A DNA stretch of 64,000 nt, from positions 124,001 through 188,000 of the forward strand of contig CALFUT010000012.1 in NCBI GenBank assembly GCA_937929805.1. Reading direction: 5' to 3'. Under the pieces are notes generated by a model. That model saw nothing but the letters and a program-made list of their open reading frames with translations. It did not search any database and had not been told where the DNA came from. This document shows positions 19,136-28,550 of the stretch, piece by piece; position 1 is the first letter of the stretch; every line of letters begins with the position of its first letter. Made by a program: the position numbers and the translations under genes. Source of the DNA: an uncultured Pirellulaceae bacterium. GTDB lineage: Bacteria; Planctomycetota; Planctomycetia; Pirellulales; Pirellulaceae.

Positions 19136-20224
19136 TCATTTCTTCTGACCACTAAAGAAATAGCCCAACGCGCGGCGGAGTTCGGATGGTAATTCGGGTA
19201 GATCCTCGCGGGGAATCAAAAACGTCGAAAGGTTGTATAAATCTGTGAAGACTCGGTTCTGTTTGGTTGTTGCGTCCAAGTAGTCGTGTCCGGATGATCC
19301 GCCGGTGCCAATTTTTGTGCCCAACATTCGCTGCACCATCACGGCATGCTTCTGTCGCCAGTTGGTGAACAGTTCATCGATGTCCAGCAGCAAAGACAGA
19401 TACCGAAACGGCGTGTAAATCATTGGCTCGTCGCGATAAAGATGAACGAACAACGCTGACAGAAACGCTTGGTGCGACAGCCGGAAATCGCCCTGCTTTC
19501 GCAGTTCATTGAACTTTGATTCGTCGAAGACAGATTGGAAACGCGTCCTTGTTGCCGTCAAGTCATTTAGTTGAAACTGTTTTTCACGATCCGTCAGAGT
19601 GACGTTTTCCTTGATGATTTTCTCGTCGGACGCCAGCATTTTTTCAACGGCCGCTTCATAGGCCTGCCAGAAATTAAAGTCGTCGAACTCAAGGAACGGC
19701 ATCTTTCGCAACCAGTCGTCGGTTAACTCAAGGATGCTCGGTTTCTCTTCCAGCTTGTCAAGTTCCGCCTTGTCGGTTTTGGTCAATCGAGTGCAGAAGA
19801 ATTCCTGATCGGCGGCAATGCGAAACTTTCGCTTGATGCCAAGCATGATTTCAATCTGCTTGAACTGAATGCTCTGAAACCCTGAGGCCGGCACTAACAG
19901 GTCGCGAAACTCTAAGAAGTCCATCGGCGTGATGGTTTTGATCACATCAATCTGTTGAATCAAAACCCATTGAATCGTTTTTACTCGATTCAACCGGTGA
20001 AGGACGGTCGCCATTTTTGTTTCTTGAACCCGAGGGTCATCAAAAATTTTGATGATCGATTCGAGTTCGAAAACAATTTGCTTGAACCACAATTCATAGG
20101 TTTGATGAGTGATGATGAACACCATCTCGTCATGAGCGGCCCGGTTTCGTTTCTCACTTTCCAGATGCTGCGCGTCAAGAAGCTTGTCCAGATGCAGATA
20201 GTCGCCGTAATAAAGTGGGTCCAT
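19136..20224 (-). CDS. kynA: Tryptophan 2,3-dioxygenase
   Basis: TDO is the haem enzyme opening the indole ring of tryptophan to give N-formylkynurenine. The 362-residue protein matches the family from start to end: YGDYLHLDKLLDAQ, HDEMVFIITHQTYELWFKQI (residues 31-50), SGFQSIQFKQIE, WRQKHAVMVQRMLG carrying the haem-ligand His, and GTGGSSGHDYL near the C-terminus. It is longer than typical bacterial TDO (about 280 residues) and closer in size to animal enzymes. It lies on the opposite strand from the formamidase and kmo genes 4.4-6 kb away, completing the first three steps of the kynurenine pathway in this window. The protease gene 69 bases upstream is on the same strand. Confidence 0.95.
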   Translation of the reverse strand: MDPLYYGDYLHLDKLLDAQHLESEKRNRAAHDEMVFIITHQTYELWFKQIVFELESIIKIFDDPRVQETKMATVLHRLNRVKTIQWVLIQQIDVIKTITPMDFLEFRDLLVPASGFQSIQFKQIEIMLGIKRKFRIAADQEFFCTRLTKTDKAELDKLEEKPSILELTDDWLRKMPFLEFDDFNFWQAYEAAVEKMLASDEKIIKENVTLTDREKQFQLNDLTATRTRFQSVFDESKFNELRKQGDFRLSHQAFLSALFVHLYRDEPMIYTPFRYLSLLLDIDELFTNWRQKHAVMVQRMLGTKIGTGGSSGHDYLDATTKQNRVFTDLYNLSTFLIPREDLPELPSELRRALGYFFSGQKK

Positions 20225-20293
20225 TTCAATCCAGTCGTGTATTTTCGAACCAGAACGGGCTTGGTGAGCGTATGCATCGGCCCGTGTTGCCCA

Positions 20294-21412
20294 TCATCGT
20301 AACTTTTTCATGAATTTGATGAAATCACGCTCGAGCTTATCCAAGTCTTCCCCAAAAAATTTCGTAAAGTCAGCCAAGCGTTCCTGCGGCGTGACGTTTA
20401 CTTGGGGTTGATGAGTCGACATGTGTTTTAGGTAGGCGGCGAACTCTTTTGGCTTTCGCTTAAGCAAAAAATAATTGAAAGACCATGCATCGGCGTACGC
20501 CGCCAGTCCCGTTTCGGCCGTTTGGAATCGAGCGTCATCGGAAACCATGCGTGCGATCGCGTCGGCCGGTCGGTTAGAGTAGTTGCTGATGAATAGATCC
20601 AGCCGAGGCTGATTGATTTTTCCGGGTCCACGCCATCCTCGCTTGCTGCGCAGGTCAGGAGCTTCAAAGAACAGGGCCAAGCCTTCGTTCAACCAAAGCG
20701 GAGTATCTGCCAAGCGTTGCTGCAGGCCTCGATTAAAGATTAGCTGATGAGTCGCCTCGTGGATGATCGTGGCGACCATGGGGATGGCGCGAGGGTCGGA
20801 TAAAATTGCATCAATCTTTCGTTCGTCAGCCTCCTCGGTTCTTGCTTGGTCAGCAGTTAGATCGAACATGGCAACTCGATTCGTCATCAGGTTGTAGTAG
20901 GCCACCGTGTTGCCTAGCGGCTGGCCCAGTTCACGATTCGTGTAACGCTCGTATTCGGGACGATTGGCGAAAATGATAACGACCAGCGGGTAGCTGCTTT
21001 CGGTCAGTTCCACTTTTTTTTGTCCCCAAAATTTCTCGAACGCCGGATAGAGACGGCTTTCGTACAAGCCGGCGATCCATTTCGCGTAAGCCAATTCGGT
21101 TTGGTACGCGATCACGTAGTGCTTTTTCTTTAAGATCCGAAAGTCGCCCGGCAGCTCCTCAAGCAATTTTTCGCCAAGCTGGTCATGAGTCGCCGGCGTG
21201 GCGGGTTCAGTGGTTTCGAGCTTTGATTGAACTTCGGTTGGCTTGATGATCCACAGTTGGCCATCATTGGCTTCAAACAATAGGCTTTCGTCCTGTGCCT
21301 CGACCAGAATCACTCCCGACAGATCGATCGATCTGCCAGATCGTTCGATCCGCAATTCATCCGCCAACGCGCCGAAAGGCAGCGCCGCTGTTAGCAGGCC
21401 GGCAACAAGCAT
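20294..21412 (-). CDS. DUF1570-type secreted metalloprotease
   Basis: A 372-residue exported protein. After a signal peptide (MLVAGLLTAALPFGALA) comes a short beta domain, then a gluzincin-like catalytic region with HEATHQL at about residues 218-224 (the HExxH zinc site) and WLNEGLALFFE about 25-30 residues later, supplying the third, Glu, ligand. This is the DUF1570 arrangement, common in planctomycetes; substrates are unknown. The frame is open 41 codons further upstream, but that part lies over an intergenic palindromic repeat (21477-21553) and has no signal peptide features, so I start at the ATG at 21412. It is 69 bases upstream of the TDO gene on the same strand. Confidence 0.82.
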   Translation of the reverse strand: MLVAGLLTAALPFGALADELRIERSGRSIDLSGVILVEAQDESLLFEANDGQLWIIKPTEVQSKLETTEPATPATHDQLGEKLLEELPGDFRILKKKHYVIAYQTELAYAKWIAGLYESRLYPAFEKFWGQKKVELTESSYPLVVIIFANRPEYERYTNRELGQPLGNTVAYYNLMTNRVAMFDLTADQARTEEADERKIDAILSDPRAIPMVATIIHEATHQLIFNRGLQQRLADTPLWLNEGLALFFEAPDLRSKRGWRGPGKINQPRLDLFISNYSNRPADAIARMVSDDARFQTAETGLAAYADAWSFNYFLLKRKPKEFAAYLKHMSTHQPQVNVTPQERLADFTKFFGEDLDKLERDFIKFMKKLR

Positions 21413-21476
21413 CGTGATGGAAGGTCGAGGTTGCAAGAGAATACTTCGCCGGCGTCTTTTGATTGCTGCACTTTCA

Positions 21477-21553
21477 AACCACCAATGGACACGAATAGAC
21501 GCGAATCTAAGAAATCGGTGTTTATTCGTGTCCATTGGTGTTTATTCGTGGTT
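21477..21553. repeat. Dispersed palindromic repeat, family A, copy 2 (diverged)
   Basis: AACCACCAATGGACACGAATAG pairs with ATTCGTGTCCATTGGTG, and the outer end closes with ATTCGTGGTT. It uses the CACGAAT variant of the motif, also seen in the tails of copies 1 and 4. It lies between the minus-strand protease start and the end of the minus-strand permease upstream. Confidence 0.75.
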
Positions 21554-21619
21554 ACTTCGCAATCCATTTTACTGGATTGAAATCAAGCTTTGTGTTTTAA
21601 GGTAGTCGATCACCGGGGA

Positions 21620-23245
21620 CTACGGTCGTTCGTACTCATTGTCAGCCGTTAATCTAATAGCAATTAATCCATACGCGAACAGTGTCACGATAAAAATCGT
21701 TGTCGCGATTAAAATTGTAATCGCCGCAGTCATTTCATCGACACCGGCGTGCAGTAATCCCAACATTAATCTTGGCAACGTGTCCATTCCGGGCGGAAGA
21801 ACTAGTTGCGACGCGGATAACTCACCGAACGATAACGCAAATGTCAGCAGCCACGTTCCGCCAATCGCCCATGCGTTGCGGACAATGCCCAGCTGCCAGA
21901 ATAAGTGCCAAGGCGTTCCGCCGTCCAGCTGCATGCTGTGCAAGGTCTGACGGTCGACGCGGCTAAAGAGAAACCACAAGAACATCCCTGCCAACGGCCA
22001 GCAGAAGATTATCGTTCCGATGGCTGGAGCGAAAATTGTGCGATCGTATAGCCAGACCGCTGGGGAGAACTGAACGTTCGAGAAAATTTCGGCGATCGTG
22101 GTTCCGATCAGTGGCCCCGGCAATGAAAGTGACACGGCCAACATCAGAATAAACACCCAGCGTGCAATTCGATGCTGCGTCGCCAGCCAAACTAACCCTG
22201 ATGCGATCAGGATGATCACCGTTGCGGTGACCGCTGCGATGATGGTGGACCAGAAAAACTCGCCACGACAATCCGTCAAGGCTCGTTGCAATGAACTTAA
22301 AAGCTGATCGATTTCGAAACTGCCGACTGCAGTTTCCCCCAGTCGTTTGACAATGTATCCCGATCGGTAAAGCACGTTGGCGAACGGGATCGCCACTAGC
22401 AACAACAGCATGAAAACGGCACAGGACATCGAACGGCCGGTAACATTCTTTCGACGACTGGGACGCCATGCATTGTCGATGGTTCTTTCAGACGTCAATT
22501 GAATAAAGCCGATCGAGAACAGGAGGCAGAGACATCCGATGGGGATCAGCGATGGCCCAAGTTGAAACTCTTCTGCAATCCTCAGTTGATCTGTTGACCA
22601 TGCCCCTGCGGTTGGGGCGACGGTTCCCAGCGAGTACCCAAGGTAAACCTGCTCGGCCAGCGTGCCAATTTGGTAAATGTCGGTGACCGCGATCTCTCGG
22701 CTGCAAGTGACGATGACCCACGCGATTGCCAGCAGTGACACCGAAAGCAATCGCCTCAATTTGATGTGCAGCAACACGCTCATGGGGCCAGCATCAAGCG
22801 AAGCCTGCTCCTCGTGTGCTTGAGTTCCGATCGAACTTCCCAGCCAGAAAATGATGGCGACTTGTGGTGCGGCGGCAACGCCATGAATCCATGCGGCAGC
22901 TGCCCAGCCAGAAACAATCGGGGTCAAGACTTCGCCTCGTGTCGCCGTCAGCCAGCCAAGCTTTCCGAAGGCGGCATCCCATAGGCTGACGTGAAGAAAC
23001 AACGGAAAGAACAATAATACAATCGTTGCCATGGTTGTCAGTCGCCCGAGCCATCCCGCGTGCCCTGCCAACCAGTTCAGCAACGCGCCAGTTGGGATCG
23101 CAATGCAGCATGCGGCAAGCCCGAGTGCCAATGTTCGCCAGAGCGAGAGAGTATCGGCGTAAAGGCTGATCGTAGCGATGGCTGCAAACCATGCCACGCA
23201 TGCGAGGGCAATGAGCAACCTTCCGCCGATGGATCGAGGGTTCAT
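21620..23245 (-). CDS. ABC transporter permease with two fused permease domains (iron/thiamine type)
   Basis: A 541-residue inner-membrane protein with about twelve helices arranged as two BPD_transp_1 domains, like the FbpB/ThiP permeases for Fe(III) or thiamine. The ATPase-contacting EAA loops are visible in both halves: HEEQASLDAGPMSVLLHIKL near residue 150, and HSMQLDGGTPWHLFWQLGIV near residue 430. I see no substrate-binding protein or ATPase gene next to it, so those partners must be elsewhere. ATG start at 23245 with a hydrophobic first helix. Substrate call (iron or similar) rests only on overall family likeness. Confidence 0.82.
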   Translation of the reverse strand: MNPRSIGGRLLIALACVAWFAAIATISLYADTLSLWRTLALGLAACCIAIPTGALLNWLAGHAGWLGRLTTMATIVLLFFPLFLHVSLWDAAFGKLGWLTATRGEVLTPIVSGWAAAAWIHGVAAAPQVAIIFWLGSSIGTQAHEEQASLDAGPMSVLLHIKLRRLLSVSLLAIAWVIVTCSREIAVTDIYQIGTLAEQVYLGYSLGTVAPTAGAWSTDQLRIAEEFQLGPSLIPIGCLCLLFSIGFIQLTSERTIDNAWRPSRRKNVTGRSMSCAVFMLLLLVAIPFANVLYRSGYIVKRLGETAVGSFEIDQLLSSLQRALTDCRGEFFWSTIIAAVTATVIILIASGLVWLATQHRIARWVFILMLAVSLSLPGPLIGTTIAEIFSNVQFSPAVWLYDRTIFAPAIGTIIFCWPLAGMFLWFLFSRVDRQTLHSMQLDGGTPWHLFWQLGIVRNAWAIGGTWLLTFALSFGELSASQLVLPPGMDTLPRLMLGLLHAGVDEMTAAITILIATTIFIVTLFAYGLIAIRLTADNEYERP

Positions 23246-23570
23246 CAGGTTTAGATCCTTGTGCGGGCGAATGCGAACGATCGGATGGTGCTTGCTCCCA
23301 AACTAAGGTCGCTGATGCTTCGTCCTATCGTAGCTCCTTAGACTGCTCGTATCCACCAAGATAAATTCTCAGCGTGGTGGTTGGCCAATCACATTTGCCA
23401 GCCGATCGGGTTGGCGATCTAAAACTTTGCTTCGCAGTTCAGTCGGTGCACCTAGCCATCATGCCCGTACGGCCGATTCGCCGATACGGATCGAACTGCC
23501 GCAGAGATGCGTGGGAGTGTTAAGAAGGTCGAGTCATGCTCGTTGAGCGATGCTGCACCGGCTTCGGCAT
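23246..23570. other. Intergenic region, no feature seen
   Basis: 325 bases between two minus-strand genes. No convincing ORF, repeat, hairpin with T-run or RNA gene was found. Confidence 0.4.
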
Positions 23571-24569
23571 TTAGCGAATCGGCTTTAGGCCTGCGGTTTT
23601 CGGCTTGCGAGTCACTTTTGATTCGCTGTTGTCGGTGATTAGTCGTTCCGTCATCCGGCCCAAGTACTCCAGCAAACTGTCGGGGCCTTCGAAGCCTTGG
23701 ACTTTCTCGTCCCATTCAATTTCCTTGCGAATGGGGTAGCCGCGATCGATATCAAACACCAGATAGCCACGAGTCATTTGTTGCATGATCTGCGAGCGAA
23801 TTTTTTCACTTTCGATCGGTGTTAGCACCTCAGTCTTGAACGAAATGTAAGCATTGTTCGATTTAACCTTGATCAGTTCGTAGATGACTCGCGATTTCAA
23901 CTGTCGCGGGTTTCCGTCTTTGTCTTTGGCTCGCAAGGTGTTGGGAACGCTCCACTTGTACCCAACGGTGACCGGCTTGGTGGGAAGCGGAACGGCGATC
24001 GCTCCGACGCCGAAATTGGCCTTGTTTGGGGTGTCGCTTTTTCGGTCAACGATTTGTCCGGCCGAGTTAATCGAAACGGTTGCGATCGTACTGCCGACCT
24101 TTTCTGCGATGGATTCGTACTCGATGGGAGCTTCTTTGTCCTTGTTGCTGTTGTAGGCGACCGGTTCTTGGTCGCCAATTTTTTGCCACATGTCAACCGA
24201 TTCAATCTTGTGATCGAACGTCATCTGTTTCAAAGAATCGACGCTGCTAACTTCCCAGAGTTTTACCGACTTGCTGCGAGAAGATGTCGCTTCAGATTGT
24301 CCTGCCATTTGGGTTCGAGTCGAGGCGATGTGCTCGACTTCCCAGCGGACTTTGTCCCCTTTGCTCAGGCGGTATTCAAGCAGATACTTTTGCTTTCGAT
24401 TGACGTTATCCGTCGCGCGCTGAATGCTGTCGCTGACCGACCGCGACGCCCGCGAACTGGTTTGAACCGACGGTTTCGCTTCCGTTTGCGTCTGTCCAAA
24501 GGCGTTGTCTGCCAACAAAATACAGACGGATATGCCAAAGATGGTGAACAGGGTCAGAATGGGTCGCAT
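23571..24569 (-). CDS. Secreted protein of unknown function (DUF6263-like)
   Basis: A 332-residue exported protein: signal peptide RPILTLFTIFGISVCILLADNAFG, a Ser/Thr-rich linker, then a beta-rich domain from about residue 50. Segments such as LLEYRLSKGDKVRWEVEH, KPVTVGYKWSVP and YLVFDIDRGYPIRKEIEWD resemble the DUF6263/lipoprotein-type beta-barrel seen in planctomycetes and Bacteroidota, but I cannot name it with certainty. The ATG at 24569 has GGAGG 6 bases upstream, which settles the start over the ATG at 24602. It stands alone, divergent from rbgA. Confidence 0.72.
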   Translation of the reverse strand: MRPILTLFTIFGISVCILLADNAFGQTQTEAKPSVQTSSRASRSVSDSIQRATDNVNRKQKYLLEYRLSKGDKVRWEVEHIASTRTQMAGQSEATSSRSKSVKLWEVSSVDSLKQMTFDHKIESVDMWQKIGDQEPVAYNSNKDKEAPIEYESIAEKVGSTIATVSINSAGQIVDRKSDTPNKANFGVGAIAVPLPTKPVTVGYKWSVPNTLRAKDKDGNPRQLKSRVIYELIKVKSNNAYISFKTEVLTPIESEKIRSQIMQQMTRGYLVFDIDRGYPIRKEIEWDEKVQGFEGPDSLLEYLGRMTERLITDNSESKVTRKPKTAGLKPIR

Positions 24570-24723
24570 CGCTTGCCTCCGTGCAAATTTAATTTGAATC
24601 AATATTTTACGTCGAATTGCGTCTGTCGAACAACGTTGATTTCAAGCGGGAATCACCGACTCGTTCGCCAGTGGCGGCAGGTTCGGCTATGATGCTTGTC
24701 CAATTCCTATTCCGGTGATTACC

Positions 24724-25665
24724 ATGCAAATTCAATGGTTCCCGGGCCACATGAACAAGGCCCGGAACGAAGTCAAAGCTGCTTTACCCAAAGTCGATTT
24801 GCTGATCGAAGTTCTCGACGCAAGGATCCCGTACAGCAGCGAAAATCCCATGCTGCGCGAACTGCGGGGCGATAAGCCGGCGCTGAAAGTGCTGGCAAAA
24901 AGTGATCTGGCCGATCCGCAGCTGACGCAGCAATGGCTTGAGTGGCATGAGCGGAAAGATGGCGTGAAGGCAAAAGCGATCACGACGGACAACATTCCGT
25001 TGATTCGCAGCATCCCATCCCTGTGCGCCAAGATGTTGCCGCACAAGCAAGGCGAAGGCAGCCGAATCATGGCGATGATTGCCGGTATTCCAAACGTTGG
25101 CAAGTCAACCTTGATCAACGCGTTGGCGGGACGCACCGTGGCCAAGACGGGCAACGAAGCGGCCGTGACCAAAAGCCAGCAGCGGATCAACATCGCCAAC
25201 GGAATTTCTTTGTTGGACACGCCCGGCATGCTGTGGCCCAAGATCGAGAACCCGGGCAGCGGTTTCCGGCTGGCGGCTGTGGGTTCGGTCAAGGAAACGG
25301 CGATGGAGTACGAGGACGTGGCGGCGCCAATCATGAAATACTTGTTGAAGTATTATCCAGATCGCTTAGTCGATCGTTACGGTCTAGATGACGTACCGAC
25401 GGACATGCTCGAAGCGTTCGACACGATCGGTGCCAAACGCGGCTGCTTGGGAAAACGCGGCTTGGTCGATTATGAACGCGTCTGCAAAATTGTGATCACT
25501 GAACTGCGTTCGGGAAGGCTGGGTCCGATCACGTTGGAGACTCCTGAACTAATCGAAACGGAACTCGCTGAATTAGAAGTGGAGCTCGCGGCTCGCGCGA
25601 AAGAAAAATCGGAACGAAAGCTTAAGCGAAAAGCAACGTTTAAGGCTAGGAATCAACGCACTTAA
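24724..25665 (+). CDS. rbgA: Ribosome biogenesis GTPase RbgA/YlqF
   Basis: A 313-residue circularly permuted GTPase that helps late assembly of the 50S subunit. The family start IQWFPGHMNKARNEV is followed by LLIEVLDARIPYSSENP, the G4 motif AKSDLAD (58-64), then G1 GIPNVGKST (121-129) and G3 DTPGMLWPK. The order G4-G1-G3 proves the permutation. A basic C-terminal tail (KEKSERKLKRKATFKARN) probably binds rRNA. I choose the ATG at 24724 because the family begins with this tryptophan-containing strand; a GTG at 24715 is three codons earlier. It is a single gene between divergent and convergent neighbours. Confidence 0.93.
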   Translation: MQIQWFPGHMNKARNEVKAALPKVDLLIEVLDARIPYSSENPMLRELRGDKPALKVLAKSDLADPQLTQQWLEWHERKDGVKAKAITTDNIPLIRSIPSLCAKMLPHKQGEGSRIMAMIAGIPNVGKSTLINALAGRTVAKTGNEAAVTKSQQRINIANGISLLDTPGMLWPKIENPGSGFRLAAVGSVKETAMEYEDVAAPIMKYLLKYYPDRLVDRYGLDDVPTDMLEAFDTIGAKRGCLGKRGLVDYERVCKIVITELRSGRLGPITLETPELIETELAELEVELAARAKEKSERKLKRKATFKARNQRT

Positions 25666-25742
25666 CAAGTCGTCCTGTGAAGTTGGATCATACAGGCACG
25701 TTGTCGTTTGTTCAGTATCTGCCGACCACGGGCGTTCTAATT

Positions 25743-28550
25743 CTATCGGACGATAGAAGTGCCACCGGTTTCAGAATTGCGGCGCATGGTAGGATCCGAG
25801 CGATGTTGTACGGCGGCTTGTCGTGGTGTCGTAACACGTTTCGGTTTCGTTGACGCGTTTGAGGTTGCCATTGGGCCGTTTTGTCTCTGAAGTGTCTCGC
25901 TGCCAATTTGTCCGTAGATTGGTTGGCCTTCGTTTGCGAACTGTGGGTTGGAACTAAGTTGAGCGGGTGCCTCCCTGTTTTGGTTCACTCCATTTGATTG
26001 CGTGGTGGGGGGCGTTCGGGGAATCACCGCGATATCGATGTCTCGCTCAGTGGTTGAGTTTGGTGGCTCAACGTTTGAGTGTAGTGGGTATCTTCTGGCA
26101 AGACGTGGCTGGGGAACTGGCTGCTGCACGTTCGGTTCATTGGTGTGACAAACACCCTGTCCTTGGGGCAAGTTCTCAATCACGCAGTTCGGTTGAAAAA
26201 CTTGTTGGTGTTGCGTTGGGACAGGATAGTTTGACACGGGCTGTGGATTGATAGGCGGAAGTACCTCATTGACAAATTTCCTAAGCGGTTGAACGCGACT
26301 TAATTTGATCATCTCTAAAGGAGGGATCTCTGCGTTGGCCAGAATAAAATGAGAGGCGGTGACCGGTAGAGCCGCTGTTTGTTTACCACTGACCAGTACA
26401 CCAACGGCGCGTTTTAAATCGACCAAAGCGACTGCTTGTTCTGTCTGACTTTGGGCGAGTCGAAGTTCTGCGGCAGTGAGCCTCGCTTGAGAGGCAAGCA
26501 GATCTTCAATATACAGGCTTCCAACTTTTCCATCATCCAGTTGGAGCCGCTGTCTTTCTTGAATGAAAAACAGCTCTTCATTCGCTTTCGTTAGTGCATT
26601 CCAGTTGTTCTCATTCTCATTGTTCAGTCGGGAGATTTCTCGGCTAGCGATGCGAGCATCAACAAGCACATCACCAAGTTGACTTTCGAATTCCTGATGG
26701 GCGACAGCCATTTCCATACGTGCCCTTTCGGCCCGAAGTTTTGCAGCGCGGTTACCAACAGGAATCTCAAATTCAAATCCGGCCGAGTAGCTTGGGTTTC
26801 CCCGAGTAAACTGGTCCGTGAATGCGTTGCCAACGTCTTTGCTGCCTCGCAGCCCGTTGACCGTCGTCGTAATGACCGCGTCTAGCCTTGGCAGCACTTG
26901 GTTTTTCAGAACATGATTTCTGACCGCGGCGGCTCGCAATTGAGCAATTGACTGTTCAATTTCTGGACGGTTCTGTATCGCCGACTGGGCAACCGCAGTT
27001 GGTTCAAACTGGATGCCCAACGGCAAGTCGAATGGGGCGGGCACGAATTCAATTTGTTCGGGGACGCCGGGACCATATTTGGGCCCAATCGACACGTTAA
27101 TTAGCTGATCCTGAGCATTGATCAAATCGTATTCGGCGCGGATCAGATCAGTTTGCCGGGCGGCAACGGCTGCTTCAGCCCGCAACAACTGGTCGTTGCG
27201 TACATCGATCCCGTCGCGGAGTCGAAGTTGTCGCAGCAATTCTTGTCCCCGTTCCAATCCTCTTCGATTGATCACAAGAGCGGCACGGCGAAAGTACACG
27301 TTCCAATAATTTTGCACCACGCTAACAAGATACTCTTGCAATTCCGTTCGCGACTGCCCGTTGACGGCATCAAAATCAAGACTCGCTAGTGCGATCTGGC
27401 TTGTGTTGACGAATCGACCCCGGTTTTGAAGCAAAGGTTGCCGGTAATCAAGAAACAGCTGAGAGTTTCCTTGATCGGGAGGGTCAAGGAAGTCTGAATT
27501 GTTGTCTAGAGTCCCAAACCGTTGAGTCAAATTGAAAGTTCCACCATTTCGCAACTGACGTTGCAGGCCGGCGTCGAGTGACCACTCACGTTGGAAAAAT
27601 CTACCTTGACTTCCAGTTGTCAGCGACGATCCGACGGGCTCATCGAGCTCTTCCCATGTCGTTTCGACGAACTGATTCCAATCAAACTGCGCGTCTGCTT
27701 CACCAATGAAGGTTTCTTGGATCACCGGTCGCGTATTGAGGATTTGCACCTGAGGTGAGTTTTGCAAGGCGACAAAAATGACCTCGTCAATGTTGGTTGA
27801 CAATACTTGGCGTCCGCTAAGCAAAGGTTGTTGCAAGGAGTGAATCCACCATCCCGGATTTCCTAGTTTTGATTCTGGTGTTCGGGATTCCGGTTTGGCC
27901 GAGGTGGCTGAGTAAAAACGGTGGTCAAGTTGGGGCTCCCCAAGCGCTGGGTCGTTAATATCCGCGGTTTTTATGCTGTCTAGTTCCGACATAAGCCGGT
28001 TTTTGCCAGTTCCCGTAAACACGTTTTCGTCTGCCTGCTGAAACGAAGCGGGGGTGGCGATGTCCTTCGTTGAGGTAGCCTCATTGCCATTTTTCTGAAA
28101 AACAGCTTGAGCGATCTTATTGCCCACGTCCCATGCTTCCGCGTGGTCCGCTTTCAACGGCGGTAGCAATTGAATTTCCAAAGCTGAGGTTTCACTTGCC
28201 GCAGGATTCAATTCATGCGCTTCGTTCTGAATCACATGATTCGTGCCAACCAACGTTTCTTTCGGTTGAGCCTCCGAAGGATCGGGGGCGGTAACCTCTG
28301 AGGCCGTTTTTCCCTCTGAATCCGCACTGGAACTGGCTGATTTTGGTAGTTCCGGTGCACCGAACGCCGGTCGTCCCCAATAGGCCGCCGCTATCCGCCT
28401 TGCCGTTAGCAAGTTGCTCGGTTCGCTAGGCATTTTAGCGACTTGGCTCTCGGAGCTAGTGGAATCCAAATTTGTGTCTGTTGTGTCGTTCGTCAGTAGC
28501 AGGCTTGCTATGAGAAGAACTTCAACCAAGAGTAAGATTCGTAACGACAT
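25743..28550 (-). CDS. TolC-family outer membrane efflux protein with long N- and C-terminal extensions
   Basis: A 935-residue protein, about twice the size of TolC. A hydrophobic signal segment (LRILLLVEVLLIASLLL) is followed by about 210 low-complexity residues. The TolC body runs from about residue 230 (DEVIFVALQNSPQVQIL) to about 700, with paired helical repeats such as ARMEMAVAHQEFESQLGDVL and SQARLTAAELRLAQSQTEQA and barrel strands rich in Asn/Gln. A Pro/Asn/Gln-rich tail of about 200 residues follows. It should form the outer-membrane channel of an exporter. It is divergent from the PilZ/HlyD/M50/adaptor run and shares its promoter region, which makes it the likely outlet of that system. 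Confidence 0.88.
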   Translation of the reverse strand: MSLRILLLVEVLLIASLLLTNDTTDTNLDSTSSESQVAKMPSEPSNLLTARRIAAAYWGRPAFGAPELPKSASSSADSEGKTASEVTAPDPSEAQPKETLVGTNHVIQNEAHELNPAASETSALEIQLLPPLKADHAEAWDVGNKIAQAVFQKNGNEATSTKDIATPASFQQADENVFTGTGKNRLMSELDSIKTADINDPALGEPQLDHRFYSATSAKPESRTPESKLGNPGWWIHSLQQPLLSGRQVLSTNIDEVIFVALQNSPQVQILNTRPVIQETFIGEADAQFDWNQFVETTWEELDEPVGSSLTTGSQGRFFQREWSLDAGLQRQLRNGGTFNLTQRFGTLDNNSDFLDPPDQGNSQLFLDYRQPLLQNRGRFVNTSQIALASLDFDAVNGQSRTELQEYLVSVVQNYWNVYFRRAALVINRRGLERGQELLRQLRLRDGIDVRNDQLLRAEAAVAARQTDLIRAEYDLINAQDQLINVSIGPKYGPGVPEQIEFVPAPFDLPLGIQFEPTAVAQSAIQNRPEIEQSIAQLRAAAVRNHVLKNQVLPRLDAVITTTVNGLRGSKDVGNAFTDQFTRGNPSYSAGFEFEIPVGNRAAKLRAERARMEMAVAHQEFESQLGDVLVDARIASREISRLNNENENNWNALTKANEELFFIQERQRLQLDDGKVGSLYIEDLLASQARLTAAELRLAQSQTEQAVALVDLKRAVGVLVSGKQTAALPVTASHFILANAEIPPLEMIKLSRVQPLRKFVNEVLPPINPQPVSNYPVPTQHQQVFQPNCVIENLPQGQGVCHTNEPNVQQPVPQPRLARRYPLHSNVEPPNSTTERDIDIAVIPRTPPTTQSNGVNQNREAPAQLSSNPQFANEGQPIYGQIGSETLQRQNGPMATSNASTKPKRVTTPRQAAVQHRSDPTMRRNSETGGTSIVR

